DNA of 64,000 nt from UPXZ01 sp047973025 (GCA_047973025.1 JBKEBE010000029.1:1-64000), one strand, 5' to 3'. Counted from the first letter of the stretch, positions 34,657-44,177 are shown. The notes: generated by a model not told the origin, from the sequence alone. Numbers and translations: made by a program.

Positions 34657-37266
34657 TTAATTAATAAGCACTTTTTGAGAAAAAGTTTTTTTTTGGAGAT
34701 CGGTTACCTTTACAATGTAAACGCCTTTAGAAATACCTTTAGTTGACAATTTATCGTTGTTCGAAACTCTTATTTTCGATCCTGTAGTAGAAAAAAGCGC
34801 GATATTCTTGATTTTTTCCTGACTTTTGGTCGATAAAGTATTGTTTTCAGCTTCATACAAGATTTGAATTTTATTATTACCTGTATTTGATGGTAAGGCT
34901 GTAGATGACAGGTAGGTGTTATTCATTACCTTGTTGATATCCGACGCGGATAATAATCCTTTGAAGAAATACAATTCGTCTATTTTTCCATTCCAGTAGT
35001 CTTTTCCCGCTTTGTGGGCACCGATACGAAATCCGCCTTGACATGCTTCAAATGCCAGGGAAGTTATGGTTTTATCTTTTATTCCATTTACGTAGTAGGT
35101 AACGTTCTTATTGACCGGATCGCATACAGCGGCAATGTGTATCCATTTGTTTCGTTCAAACAATCCGGAAGAAGAAAGATTTTGTCTGCCTCCTAAAAAG
35201 TTATTGAAATAGTATGATGTGCTGCCTTCACTCTGTGGAGTCTCTAATCGGGTGTACAGATAAATCCGACCGGTACCATTATTGTCTTTTTGAGCTAATA
35301 AGATCTCATCTCGAAAAAAATTACCGTTTTCGACAGCACCGGAAGTTGGAATTGCATCGGATTCGTCATTTATCCACATGCAAACCGTAGATTGATTAGT
35401 GGATGTTTGTATTATTTCGTTTTGATTTAAATCCAGATATTGGGACGCGCCATTTAGCGATAAGGATTTCCCATAAACACCATCAGTAAAAGCATATCCC
35501 GAATTAGATGGTGTTAAGATTCGATTATTTGTGCTTATATCATTCAAATTATCATCGAAAGGATAATAAAATTCGAGTGAAGTCTCGGTGTCCGGGATTT
35601 CGACAGGGACGTTCAGTCCGACTTTTTTTGCCCATTCGTTCCATTTGGCTTTTAGGTCTTTTACTATCTCCGGATTTTCGACAGCTACATTATTGGTCTC
35701 GGATAAATCTTCCGCCAGATTGAACAGCTGCCATCCGGCATTTCTAAGCGCGACCAATTTCCAATTCCCATCGCGTACTGCTTTGCCATTTTCGTGTTCC
35801 CAAAACAGTATTCTTGATTCATCGCTCGATTCGTTATTAAAAATAGGCATTAAACTCTTTCCTTCCGCAGCTAAAGGGGTTATCGTATTTCCTTTGTAGG
35901 TTGCAGGATATTGAGCGTCTGCAAGTTCAATACAGGTAGGCATTAAATCGATGAAATGTCCGGGTTGTGAGATAATGCTTCCCGGATTTGTTTTTAGTCC
36001 ATCGGGCCAATGAACGATCATCGGTGTGGCAGTACCGCCATGAAACGATTCTACTTTCCAGTATCGGTATGGTGTATTGACTGCTCCGGCCCATCCGGAA
36101 CCGAGATAATTCCAGGTATTTTCTCCACCGGGTGTGGGACTGTTGTGTACGAGGGCTTGTCCATCCCTTGTCCTATCCGGTCGGTCAAAATCGCCGATGT
36201 TGTAATTTTCGGGCGAAGCTCCGTTGTCGGACATGAAGAAGATGATGGTATTGTCAAGTTGTCCGGTTGCTCTAAGCTTGTCTATTATTTTCCCGACTCC
36301 TTGATCTACACAATCAACCATAGCCGCGTGTACTTCCATATTGGACGACTGCAGACTTTTGTTGGTCTCATTCTCCCATTTTCGATTTGATTCGTTATTC
36401 GAAATAGGAGTTTTGGCAGGATCTATCAGTCCCAGTTCCACCATCTTGTTGTATCGGGTTACTCGTAACGCGTCCCATCCGTCATCGTATTTTCCTTTGT
36501 ATTTCGCGATATCTTCGGGTTTCGCGTGTAGTGGCCAATGTGGAGCCGTATAGGCAACATACATAAAGAATGGAGCATTGTCTTCGGAGAATGAAGTTAT
36601 GCTTTCTACGGCTTTATCCGTAATATAATCTGTGTAGTAGAAATCGTCCGGTATGTCTGTAATAGGGGTTTCATTATGCACCAAACTGAACGGGTCGAAG
36701 AAATTGCCGACTCCCCATATGGTGCCCCAGTGGTTTTCAAATCCACGATTGGAAGGATAGGTATTGATTGGAGCAAATTCGCCGTATTGTTGCTGATTGG
36801 ATAGCCACAACATTTGTTCTTCATGATTTTGTCTTGCTTGTGTCAAAGACAAATGCCATTTCCCGGCCATTGCTGTCCTATATCCGGTTTCTTTTAACAC
36901 TTCGGGAATCGTTACGCAATTGTTTGTTAAACTTCTTCCCATAGCGGTAATACCGACTTGCTGCGCGTACAATCCCGTTAGTAATGAAGCTCTTGAAGGA
37001 CAACTTCTCGCGCTGTTGTAAAACTGAGTAAATCGTAACCCGTTAGTGGCAAGCGCGTTCAGATTAGGCGTGTTAATCTCACCTCCATAACATCCCAAAT
37101 CAGAATATCCCATATCGTCCACTACAATGAATAGGATATTTGGTTTTTCAGTATTTTCGGCATTTGCAGTTAATCCTAAAGCAAATGTGCTTACCAAACC
37201 ACCAGAAAAGAGGAGTTTCTTCCGTATGAGTGTGTTTTTTCCGGTAATAGACTTTTTTATTTTCAT
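34657..37266 (-). CDS. Serine-type sulfatase with LamG domain and T9SS tail
   Basis: This S1-family sulfatase is predicted to be exported to the cell surface. After a long signal peptide (about 1-36) the catalytic domain (about 40-560) shows Asp50-Asp51 (VVDDMGY), signature S88-C-P-S-R92 with Ser88 at the formylglycine position, GKWHLS, APHWPLH and MSDNGASP. A LamG/concanavalin-like domain (about 580-800, EFYYPFDDNL ... WNGKIDELYFFKG) and a T9SS tail (about 815-869, KGVYIVKVTD) follow. The sister sulfatase at 28939-30537 lacks the last two domains, so one enzyme may act outside and one in the periplasm. The gene starts a new transcription block after the strong hairpin at 37.6 kb and has a copy of the 69-bp leader element directly upstream. 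Confidence 0.9.
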   Translation of the reverse strand: MKIKKSITGKNTLIRKKLLFSGGLVSTFALGLTANAENTEKPNILFIVVDDMGYSDLGCYGGEINTPNLNALATNGLRFTQFYNSARSCPSRASLLTGLYAQQVGITAMGRSLTNNCVTIPEVLKETGYRTAMAGKWHLSLTQARQNHEEQMLWLSNQQQYGEFAPINTYPSNRGFENHWGTIWGVGNFFDPFSLVHNETPITDIPDDFYYTDYITDKAVESITSFSEDNAPFFMYVAYTAPHWPLHAKPEDIAKYKGKYDDGWDALRVTRYNKMVELGLIDPAKTPISNNESNRKWENETNKSLQSSNMEVHAAMVDCVDQGVGKIIDKLRATGQLDNTIIFFMSDNGASPENYNIGDFDRPDRTRDGQALVHNSPTPGGENTWNYLGSGWAGAVNTPYRYWKVESFHGGTATPMIVHWPDGLKTNPGSIISQPGHFIDLMPTCIELADAQYPATYKGNTITPLAAEGKSLMPIFNNESSDESRILFWEHENGKAVRDGNWKLVALRNAGWQLFNLAEDLSETNNVAVENPEIVKDLKAKWNEWAKKVGLNVPVEIPDTETSLEFYYPFDDNLNDISTNNRILTPSNSGYAFTDGVYGKSLSLNGASQYLDLNQNEIIQTSTNQSTVCMWINDESDAIPTSGAVENGNFFRDEILLAQKDNNGTGRIYLYTRLETPQSEGSTSYYFNNFLGGRQNLSSSGLFERNKWIHIAAVCDPVNKNVTYYVNGIKDKTITSLAFEACQGGFRIGAHKAGKDYWNGKIDELYFFKGLLSASDINKVMNNTYLSSTALPSNTGNNKIQILYEAENNTLSTKSQEKIKNIALFSTTGSKIRVSNNDKLSTKGISKGVYIVKVTDLQKKTFSQKVLIN

Positions 37267-37284
37267 GTGTTTATTTTTTTCATT

Positions 37285-37353
37285 AAGGACACATGGTACA
37301 CGCCATTAATCATTCCCTTGTGTGTCAAAGTTATTTTTACATGGCTGTTTCAT
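37285..37353 (-). repeat. 69-bp intergenic leader/promoter element, copy 2
   Basis: It differs from copy 3 at 2 of 69 positions and from copy 1 at 3. It lies 18 bp upstream of the sulfatase-LamG start codon and reads in the same direction as that gene. The TAACTTTG box is present. The common context AATAAACACATG at the gene start is shared with copies 1 and 3. Confidence 0.85.
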
Positions 37354-37622
37354 GGTAATAAATCTTTTTTATCCGCGTAAGATTATGTTTTGAGAAGTAT
37401 AACGTAAAGTTGTAATCAATATCAAGATTGTTTTATCGGAATTAAAAATAATAAGTTAAGTAATCACTTACAGGTAGAGAAGAAACGCGGTCGGGAATAC
37501 CCAAATCATCCGAAAATTTAGACTGAAATAGGATGTCGGGAGTTGATGAGTTGGAGAAATACGATAATAATAATTTGTATTTGCAACCTGTTTCTTTTAT
37601 GCTTTTTGAAGATGAAAATTAA
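37354..37622. other. Non-coding gap of about 270 bp between the GH2 giant and the sulfatase gene
   Basis: AT-rich sequence between the terminator hairpin and the 69-bp element. I find no open frame with protein-like composition and no RNA gene. A promoter for the second block of the PUL probably lies here or in the 69-bp element. Confidence 0.6.
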
Positions 37623-37657
37623 TTATCGGATTGCAGACAAATGCTGCAATCCGATAA
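37623..37657 (-). terminator. Strong hairpin terminator of the SUS operon
   Basis: TTATCGGATTGCAG (37623-37636) and CTGCAATCCGATAA (37644-37657) are perfect 14-bp inverted repeats around a 7-nt loop, starting 7 bp after the stop codon of the GH2 giant. The T-run downstream on the - strand is short and interrupted, so some readthrough is possible. It marks a likely operon boundary inside the locus. Confidence 0.75.
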
Positions 37658-37664
37658 ATAAAAA

Positions 37665-40600
37665 TTAACGGTTAACAACCTTTACTGCTTCAACATTTCT
37701 GTCATAGACAGATTTAATGACGTAAATTCCGGCGGGAACTTTTACGCTTTTAACTGTCTGAACATCCAAGCGATGAATTAGTGTTCCGTTCAGGTTGTAA
37801 ATCCAAACATCAGTCGGATTTTTTACTTCAAGTACCAATGCTCCGTTTAAAGAACGAACATTCAGATTTCTAACTTTATCCAACCGGTCGGCAGGAATAC
37901 TCGTGTCATCTTTTGCACTGAAAACAGGGTAGGGTGATGTTGCGGGATCCATTTTCCAAACATTCGCGAAATCCCAACCCAATCCTTCGTACAGGCTTTG
38001 ATTTTGGAAATCGGCAATCGGACGTTTTTGAGTCTCTGTAGCGCGCGCTAATTGATTACTTCTCGTAGGATTAAACAACGGATTCAAGACCATGTCATTT
38101 CTCGTCAAACAATCTACAAATTCATTCAGACGAGTACCGTCGGAACCATATGAGATAAATTCATTGCCGGATCCACTAACGACTTCACTACTTAAAGAAA
38201 CCACGCCAATCATGCTGTTGACACCGCCTTCAAGTCGGGAAGCAATACCGGACGCGTCACGATTGTCTGCAACTAAGGCATCGGCGTGAGAGATCTTTAC
38301 GGTTCCGGTGTAATAACTATTTTCAATACGCGTATCACTGGCTACCCCAATGAAACCTCCGGCTTGCCATTCGGTCGAAGTAACTTGTCCATCTACAACA
38401 TAACAGTTCTTGATTTTAGTTCCTGTTCCTTGGAATGTACCGCCAATTAGTCCGCCTGTATGGTCTCTACCAACAATTACCGGTTGTGTAACAACCACTT
38501 TCTCGATGGTAACACCGATACCTCTACCGAGTAATGAACCCACGTCATTATTCCCCGTAACCCAGGGTTGATCTAAATTCATATCGGTAAAATGCGCTCT
38601 TACGGCATAACCAAATAATCCGATGTTATTCTCACTACCTCTTGAAATCTCCGGACAGACAATTTTGTGTCCGTTACCATCCAAATATCCTCTAAATGGT
38701 GTATTGATATTACCAATCGGTTCATAACCGGCTTCGGAATACATGTCAATATCAGCTGTCAATTTGTAGAAGCCGGAAAGATTGTTTTTGATCGCTTTGA
38801 ATTGTTCCGCGTTGGCAACTTCGATCCATACGGGTTCCACTATTGGCTCGTAGTCAAGCGGCATGGTAATATCGGTAGAATAAACTCCCAGATCAATTTT
38901 TTGACCACCGCTTGTTTGAATGACGTGGATCGCGAATAAGTTATCGCCTCCCCAGTTTATGGCAGCCTTAGCTTCTTCAGAAATAGTAATGTCTTGGTAG
39001 CTGGTAATATAACCGGTACCGGAAGCGGCTAAAACTCCGTTGATGTACAATTCGTAATCTTCATCGTAGAAGATGGTGTATTTTACATTTGCTTTTTCAG
39101 CTTCTGAAAGATTCGGTAATTGAACCATCTTACGCAGGAAGATGCTCTGATCGCGCCAATAGGTCGTTTCAGTATCGCCAAATCCGGATATACCTGATTT
39201 CCAAGAACTGTCATCGAAAGCGGGATTGCTATTCCAACCTGTTCCCGGGTCAACAAATGTTACATCTCCGGTCACGTATTTCCATAATTCACCACCCTGT
39301 GAAGAAGTCTTCAAGATAGGATTCAGTGTATTGGATTTCATCCATTTAATACCTTCTTTCAATACTTTTCCGGCAACGCTGTCTTCCAAAGCTAGTTTAT
39401 TTACCTTACGATCGTACGTGATAAGACCGTTGATTTCTTCTTCTACATCGGAAGTTTGCGTGTAAACAATACCCGCGATTCCACCGGTAGTCAGCTCGTA
39501 CGATTTTGTATTGAATAATTTGAATTTGTCGGCTAATTCTTGAGCGGTAGTAACACTCGCGTACGGGTTGTTTGCCGAACTCCAAATGTGATTTTCGATG
39601 ACATAACCGTAACCGCCCGTCTCGCCGGTTACAGAAACACGTTCGTTGTATTTGTTGGTGTGCAATGCCGGTTCAGTATAATTATGCCTGTCGAGAATAT
39701 CGCCAATTTCGTAGCTTGTCCAACCTGATGCCGGATTTATTAGTCTGGTGTTGTCGAGATTTTTGATGGCGTTAACTCCGTTGATAGTGTGTGACGGGTC
39801 GCCTTTTGCCGGAACATCACTGCCCGCGAATTGCGCCCAACCTTCGTTAAACGGTACCCACATCACGATAGACGGATAATTCTTTAAGCTCTTAACCAAT
39901 GCTTCCGTTTCGCGTAAGAAATTTTGTTTTACGGCATCGTCAGACCCGTCGCCAACAACTCTTCTCGTAAGTAGTCCGGCAGGAGTAGGCATGTCTTGCC
40001 AAACCATCAAACCGATGGAGTCGCAATAATAGTACCAACGAGCAGGTTCAACCTTAATGTGCTTGCGTACCATATTCATTCCTAAGTCTTTCAAAACTTC
40101 AAGATCATAACGGAGTGCCGAATAGGTTGGCGGGGTGTGCAAACCATCGGGCCAGAAACCTTGATCAAGTGTGCCGTAGTGGAACACCGGTTCATTGTTC
40201 AGGAACATATACGGTTTGTCGCGAAGCATACCTTTGGATATTTTGCGCATTCCGAAATAGCTATTTACTTTATCCAATTCGGAACCAGCCTTTTCAACTG
40301 TAATTTCCAATCCGTACAGGAACGGAGAATCGGGCGACCAGAGTTTGGCGTTGCTGACAGGTATTACAGATTCCTGCCCTATTGTAACGGTTTGTTCGGT
40401 AACCTTGGTAGTGCCGTCCATGATTGCTACTTTGGCGGTAGCACCATCAGCATTCAACGCGTCCACTTTAATTTTAAGAGTGCTGTTGTCCACGTCAGGA
40501 GTAATTGTTAAATCATTGATATGGGTTGGAGAAACCGCTTCGTACCATACCGTTTGCCAAATACCGCTGGACGGAGTGTACCAGATGCCGCCCGGTATCG

Positions 40601-42989
40601 GGTCTTGTTTCCCTCTCGGATTGCCACCTTTGGTCGGGTCATAGACTTGTACGACGATTTCTTGCGCGCCACTCGGATTCAAGGCTGCCGTAATGTCAGC
40701 AGAGAATGGATCGTATCCGCCGATATGATGCGCTACCTGCGTACCGTTTACAAATACATACGTTTCCCAATCTACTGCACCAAAATTCAGAATAATTTGT
40801 TTTCCTGCGTGTGAAGGGTCCAACTCAAAGGTACGTTTGTAATAATACGTTTTATCCATATTGTCATAGTCTATATCCATAATGCCGGACAAGGCGGATT
40901 CAACAGGATAAGGAACCAGAATTTGACGTCTGTAGGCTTCTGATGCGTTATACGTTCCGAAATTGGCGGTAGATTCTTGACGGGTAAATTCCCAGATTCC
41001 ATTCAGATTAACCCAGTTGTCGCGTTGTAGTTGTGGACGTGGATACTCATCCAGAATTGGGTCTGTCCCTTGTAGTTCTTCTCCCCAAGGAGTCATCAAA
41101 GCGGCAGTTTTCTTTTGGTAGGGCGATGAATATGTTGTTCCATCCGGCGCGTATGCTCCTGTATTATCAATAGAGATGGACTCAATTTCTACATCTGTTC
41201 CGCTTTTGCCGGTCGGCTTGCCAAAAAATACGTATGATCCGTCAAAAACAGGGTCCGGTTGTCCTTCAAACAAGAAGAAATCATCGAAATAGAGTAATCC
41301 CGGATCGCCCCATTCATCCCATCCGGATTTTTCGTTCGTGTTTTCGGTAAAGAATCGAAGCGTGTGATTGTCTGCATCGGTTGTAAAGGTTACAATTATA
41401 TTTTTCCATTGCGGGAAATCACTATTGTTTACGTCTTTATACCACAGTTGGTTATTTCCGTTATTTACGTGCATTTTTAAGTGGTCTCCTCCCCATTGTG
41501 CGAAGTGATACCAGAAACTGAATGTATAGGTCTTTCCAACTTCCAGTTCGACTTGAGCATTGAGAATGGAGTTTCTTCCTTGGGAACGGGCAGCACTAAA
41601 ATCAGTAGCGTAAGGCACTGTATTGCTGAAGCAATTGAAATAGCGAAGCGAATATCTTCCACTACGTGCCCAGTGATTTCCAGATTCTCCATTTCCTTGC
41701 CTTTTAAACTGAACGCGAACTCGCGCTCCCCAGAAAGGATGCCAAAATGGTGTTTCGTCCCAATCGTATTGCGCGTTTGCCTGCGTAGTTTCATCCCAGC
41801 CGGGATAATATACCAAGAATTGCCTGTAGTTATCCGGATTTACAATCGAAGTATCGTTCCGTGCGTCTCCTGCCGGAAAATAGTCAAAATCGGGATCTTC
41901 AAAATCGCCATTTGGGAACAAATTAACAGCCCCGATAGGTATTCTGGAAGGCATGATTTTTTCGCTGAAATACACGTTGTCAAGTGCCAGCCGGTTTGTA
42001 TTGGCGGCACCGGTTGGAGTTTCCAGAATGAATCGTTCGTATCCGCCGCCTCCCGGCATGTTTTGAGTTTCATAATATTTCCAGTTTTTATTGGCTTTGT
42101 CAACGACTCCGTACATAACGCGACTTCCGGCCGGATCGAACCAACCATTAATATCACGCCAACTACCATCTTCGTCTCCGTAAAAAATATTTTTAGCCCA
42201 GAAACTGACATCGTAAGCGGCTTCGGATTTGACAGGTATAAATTCATTTTTGAATGTACCTTTGTCCACAAATAAACCGTATTTACCTGTTTGAACATGA
42301 GCAGGATCGTTCGAAATGGTAAGTGTACCCGGTCTGTCTTCTACCGTGGTATTCCATCCGTGTTCGGTAGTCAATGTCCCTTTCTCAAAACCGCCATCGT
42401 TCAAGATGTTGTCCGTTTTGAATGATTGCAGTGGAACAGATCCGAGTAAAACGTCGTCTCGCCAAACTCGTACTTTTTCATCGGGAGCTACTACTACACG
42501 ATAGGTGTGAAATCCATCTGTCGCGTCGGCGTTACTCAAAACACGGGTAGTGTCAAGTGGATTCGCGTGTTCTGTCAGTAGCGAGTTTGAGAGTTCCAGT
42601 CGGAAACCTTTCCCACCTCCGATTCCGGATACATTGAAAGAACCGGGAGTGGCATTGATTACTTTCGCCTTAAAAATGACCGTAAAACCGGTCGCTGGCG
42701 AAAATCCTACATTTGGTTTGAACCATCCGTACTGAGAAAAAAGTCCGGAGACTTCGTTCACTTTCAGTTTCAGCGCGGTACCTGCTACCGCGGAAATCTC
42801 AGAAGGTGCTACCAACAAGTCTTTTGCCGCTTGTTCCCAAGACATGCTGGAATCAAATCTCATTTGACGCCATCCTTGCGTGTCGGGCATTGAAGTGCCG
42901 GAAAACACATTCTGAGGTGCTTGACCATATCCTAACGTGCAAATCAGGAAAAGGCTGCAAGCCAGAAAAATTGTTTTTTTGCTTTTCAT
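37665..42989 (-). CDS. 1774-residue multidomain GH2 enzyme with two CBM-like domains and GLUG repeats
   Basis: After a signal peptide (1-22) come a LamG-like domain (about 30-190), a CBM4/9-like domain (about 195-345, NILNDGGFEKG), a second one (about 355-575, NLFPNGDFED), a GH2 unit (about 630-1220) with acid/base Glu1049 in WVPFNEGW and nucleophile Glu1123 in GETGGYG, a sugar-binding jelly roll (about 1233-1385), GLUG-type beta-helix repeats (about 1395-1690, LTADIDM, GYLDGNGHKI, GGLIGG, GGFIGV) and a short sorting-like tail (about 1705-1774). The GH2 unit is paralogous to the enzyme at 2770-4581. It would be a surface beta-glycosidase with several glycan-binding parts. It is the last gene of the SUS block and is followed by a strong hairpin. 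Confidence 0.85.
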   Translation of the reverse strand: MKSKKTIFLACSLFLICTLGYGQAPQNVFSGTSMPDTQGWRQMRFDSSMSWEQAAKDLLVAPSEISAVAGTALKLKVNEVSGLFSQYGWFKPNVGFSPATGFTVIFKAKVINATPGSFNVSGIGGGKGFRLELSNSLLTEHANPLDTTRVLSNADATDGFHTYRVVVAPDEKVRVWRDDVLLGSVPLQSFKTDNILNDGGFEKGTLTTEHGWNTTVEDRPGTLTISNDPAHVQTGKYGLFVDKGTFKNEFIPVKSEAAYDVSFWAKNIFYGDEDGSWRDINGWFDPAGSRVMYGVVDKANKNWKYYETQNMPGGGGYERFILETPTGAANTNRLALDNVYFSEKIMPSRIPIGAVNLFPNGDFEDPDFDYFPAGDARNDTSIVNPDNYRQFLVYYPGWDETTQANAQYDWDETPFWHPFWGARVRVQFKRQGNGESGNHWARSGRYSLRYFNCFSNTVPYATDFSAARSQGRNSILNAQVELEVGKTYTFSFWYHFAQWGGDHLKMHVNNGNNQLWYKDVNNSDFPQWKNIIVTFTTDADNHTLRFFTENTNEKSGWDEWGDPGLLYFDDFFLFEGQPDPVFDGSYVFFGKPTGKSGTDVEIESISIDNTGAYAPDGTTYSSPYQKKTAALMTPWGEELQGTDPILDEYPRPQLQRDNWVNLNGIWEFTRQESTANFGTYNASEAYRRQILVPYPVESALSGIMDIDYDNMDKTYYYKRTFELDPSHAGKQIILNFGAVDWETYVFVNGTQVAHHIGGYDPFSADITAALNPSGAQEIVVQVYDPTKGGNPRGKQDPIPGGIWYTPSSGIWQTVWYEAVSPTHINDLTITPDVDNSTLKIKVDALNADGATAKVAIMDGTTKVTEQTVTIGQESVIPVSNAKLWSPDSPFLYGLEITVEKAGSELDKVNSYFGMRKISKGMLRDKPYMFLNNEPVFHYGTLDQGFWPDGLHTPPTYSALRYDLEVLKDLGMNMVRKHIKVEPARWYYYCDSIGLMVWQDMPTPAGLLTRRVVGDGSDDAVKQNFLRETEALVKSLKNYPSIVMWVPFNEGWAQFAGSDVPAKGDPSHTINGVNAIKNLDNTRLINPASGWTSYEIGDILDRHNYTEPALHTNKYNERVSVTGETGGYGYVIENHIWSSANNPYASVTTAQELADKFKLFNTKSYELTTGGIAGIVYTQTSDVEEEINGLITYDRKVNKLALEDSVAGKVLKEGIKWMKSNTLNPILKTSSQGGELWKYVTGDVTFVDPGTGWNSNPAFDDSSWKSGISGFGDTETTYWRDQSIFLRKMVQLPNLSEAEKANVKYTIFYDEDYELYINGVLAASGTGYITSYQDITISEEAKAAINWGGDNLFAIHVIQTSGGQKIDLGVYSTDITMPLDYEPIVEPVWIEVANAEQFKAIKNNLSGFYKLTADIDMYSEAGYEPIGNINTPFRGYLDGNGHKIVCPEISRGSENNIGLFGYAVRAHFTDMNLDQPWVTGNNDVGSLLGRGIGVTIEKVVVTQPVIVGRDHTGGLIGGTFQGTGTKIKNCYVVDGQVTSTEWQAGGFIGVASDTRIENSYYTGTVKISHADALVADNRDASGIASRLEGGVNSMIGVVSLSSEVVSGSGNEFISYGSDGTRLNEFVDCLTRNDMVLNPLFNPTRSNQLARATETQKRPIADFQNQSLYEGLGWDFANVWKMDPATSPYPVFSAKDDTSIPADRLDKVRNLNVRSLNGALVLEVKNPTDVWIYNLNGTLIHRLDVQTVKSVKVPAGIYVIKSVYDRNVEAVKVVNR

Positions 42990-43076
42990 TGTAAATTAGT
43001 TTAAATTAAACATTGGAGTTTATTATTTGAGATTGAAAATACCCCGCCTTTCGCGAAAGACGAGGGTAAGAGTTGG

Positions 43077-44060
43077 TTATTCGAATATTTCTTGCTGATC
43101 TTGTTCCGGAATTTGCGTGTTACGTCTTCGTTCCATTACATAAGTCCCATTAAATTTGTAGGTTACGGAGTATAAAGGGTTTGTTACATCGTTGTAGGTA
43201 TATTTCAGGTACATGGTCGTTGTCTTGATCTGAAGATAGGGCTGTAAATCGTCCATTCTCGTATCTACCGTATAATAACAATTCTCCGGCTCATAGGTAA
43301 ATCCGATAGCTGTACTGTCTGCCGATAGTGTAATCGCTCCTTTTCCTAAGGCTTCGTCTAAGGCATGGAAACTCGCTCGAACTTTATACAACGCTCTGTT
43401 TCGAGCATCTTCTTCGGTGAGTCCCGCGTAGAAAAATACTGTATTTTGATCAACAACACGCATTTCCCTTGTCTCGACGGAAGTTGGAGTTGTACTGCCT
43501 GATTCAGTGATGCTACCACCTGTTGCGGAGTATGTTCCGGAATAATCATTAAAAGGAATGATGCGCATTAATGAACGGTTGTACCATTTTTTTGGAGATG
43601 GAATGAATTCAGATGTTTCTACAATCTTGAGCGGCAAGATATATTTTTCAACCAGATCCAAATTATCAATTTTAAAATCAATGTCAATGTATCCGATTTC
43701 TTCTCCGGCTGGAATTGTCGTCTTCATGGTCTGAAAACTGTAATTCTGCGGTTCAAGAAGTCGAAAGAATAAATCTTCGCGCGTAAAATAACGAGATTGA
43801 TTCATCGCGTCGAGCGTGTCCGGGTCCAAAGCGATTGAAACTTCTATGGTTCGATCATTCATCGTCGTACCACTAACTTCTACCGGAATCCTGTAACGAA
43901 CAACCCCACCTTCCGAATTATAGTTAAGATAGGTATTGACATAACCCGATCGGGTAAACGAAATGTATTTCTCGTATTGTTCTTCCTTCCATTCATCGTT
44001 ACACCCGAAAAATAGGAATCCGATGAACGATAAAATGCTATAAAAAACGATTCTTTTCAT
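43077..44060 (-). CDS. DUF1735-type surface lipoprotein (putative glycan-binding SusE/F-position protein)
   Basis: The 327-residue lipoprotein (lipobox FFGC, Cys20) occupies the position directly after susD, where surface glycan-binding proteins usually sit. The N-terminal part (about 30-145, with a beta-sandwich pattern and TTIPAGEEIGYIDIDFKID) resembles DUF1735 (BT_3987-like), and the C-terminal part (about 150-315, YSGTYSATGGSITESG) resembles DUF4361. Both domain types are common in PUL lipoproteins without enzyme activity. Binding of the target polysaccharide at the surface is inferred from position. A copy of the 69-bp element lies between susD and this gene, so it may also be expressed on its own. 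Confidence 0.72.
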   Translation of the reverse strand: MKRIVFYSILSFIGFLFFGCNDEWKEEQYEKYISFTRSGYVNTYLNYNSEGGVVRYRIPVEVSGTTMNDRTIEVSIALDPDTLDAMNQSRYFTREDLFFRLLEPQNYSFQTMKTTIPAGEEIGYIDIDFKIDNLDLVEKYILPLKIVETSEFIPSPKKWYNRSLMRIIPFNDYSGTYSATGGSITESGSTTPTSVETREMRVVDQNTVFFYAGLTEEDARNRALYKVRASFHALDEALGKGAITLSADSTAIGFTYEPENCYYTVDTRMDDLQPYLQIKTTTMYLKYTYNDVTNPLYSVTYKFNGTYVMERRRNTQIPEQDQQEIFE

Positions 44061-44085
44061 GTGTTTATTTTTTATTTTTTACATT

Positions 44086-44154
44086 AAGGACACATGGAAC
44101 ATGCCATTAATCATTCCCTTGTGTGTCAAAGTTATTTTTACATGGCTGTTTCAT
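44086..44154 (-). repeat. 69-bp intergenic leader/promoter element, copy 3
   Basis: It is located in the 117-bp gap between susD and the DUF1735-type gene, reading toward the latter; 67 of 69 positions equal copy 2. The differences fall in the loop region between GACACA and TGTGTC and leave both arms intact. Confidence 0.85.
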
Positions 44155-44177
44155 GTCTTTAATTTTTAAGATAAAGT

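Noticed and set aside
37285..37353. Hammerhead-type ribozyme suggested by GAAAC and ATGATTA in the cassette
   Set aside because: The required CUGANGA core and correctly placed three helices are missing.
41481..42275. 264-codon + strand open frame inside the GH2 giant
   Set aside because: It is antisense to well-supported domains, has no signal or family motif, and arises from the low stop frequency opposite a long gene.
2691..44154. The 69-bp copies as a CRISPR array or insertion-sequence ends
   Set aside because: The copies are many kilobases apart with no spacers, no terminal inverted repeats, no target duplications and no transposase in the window.
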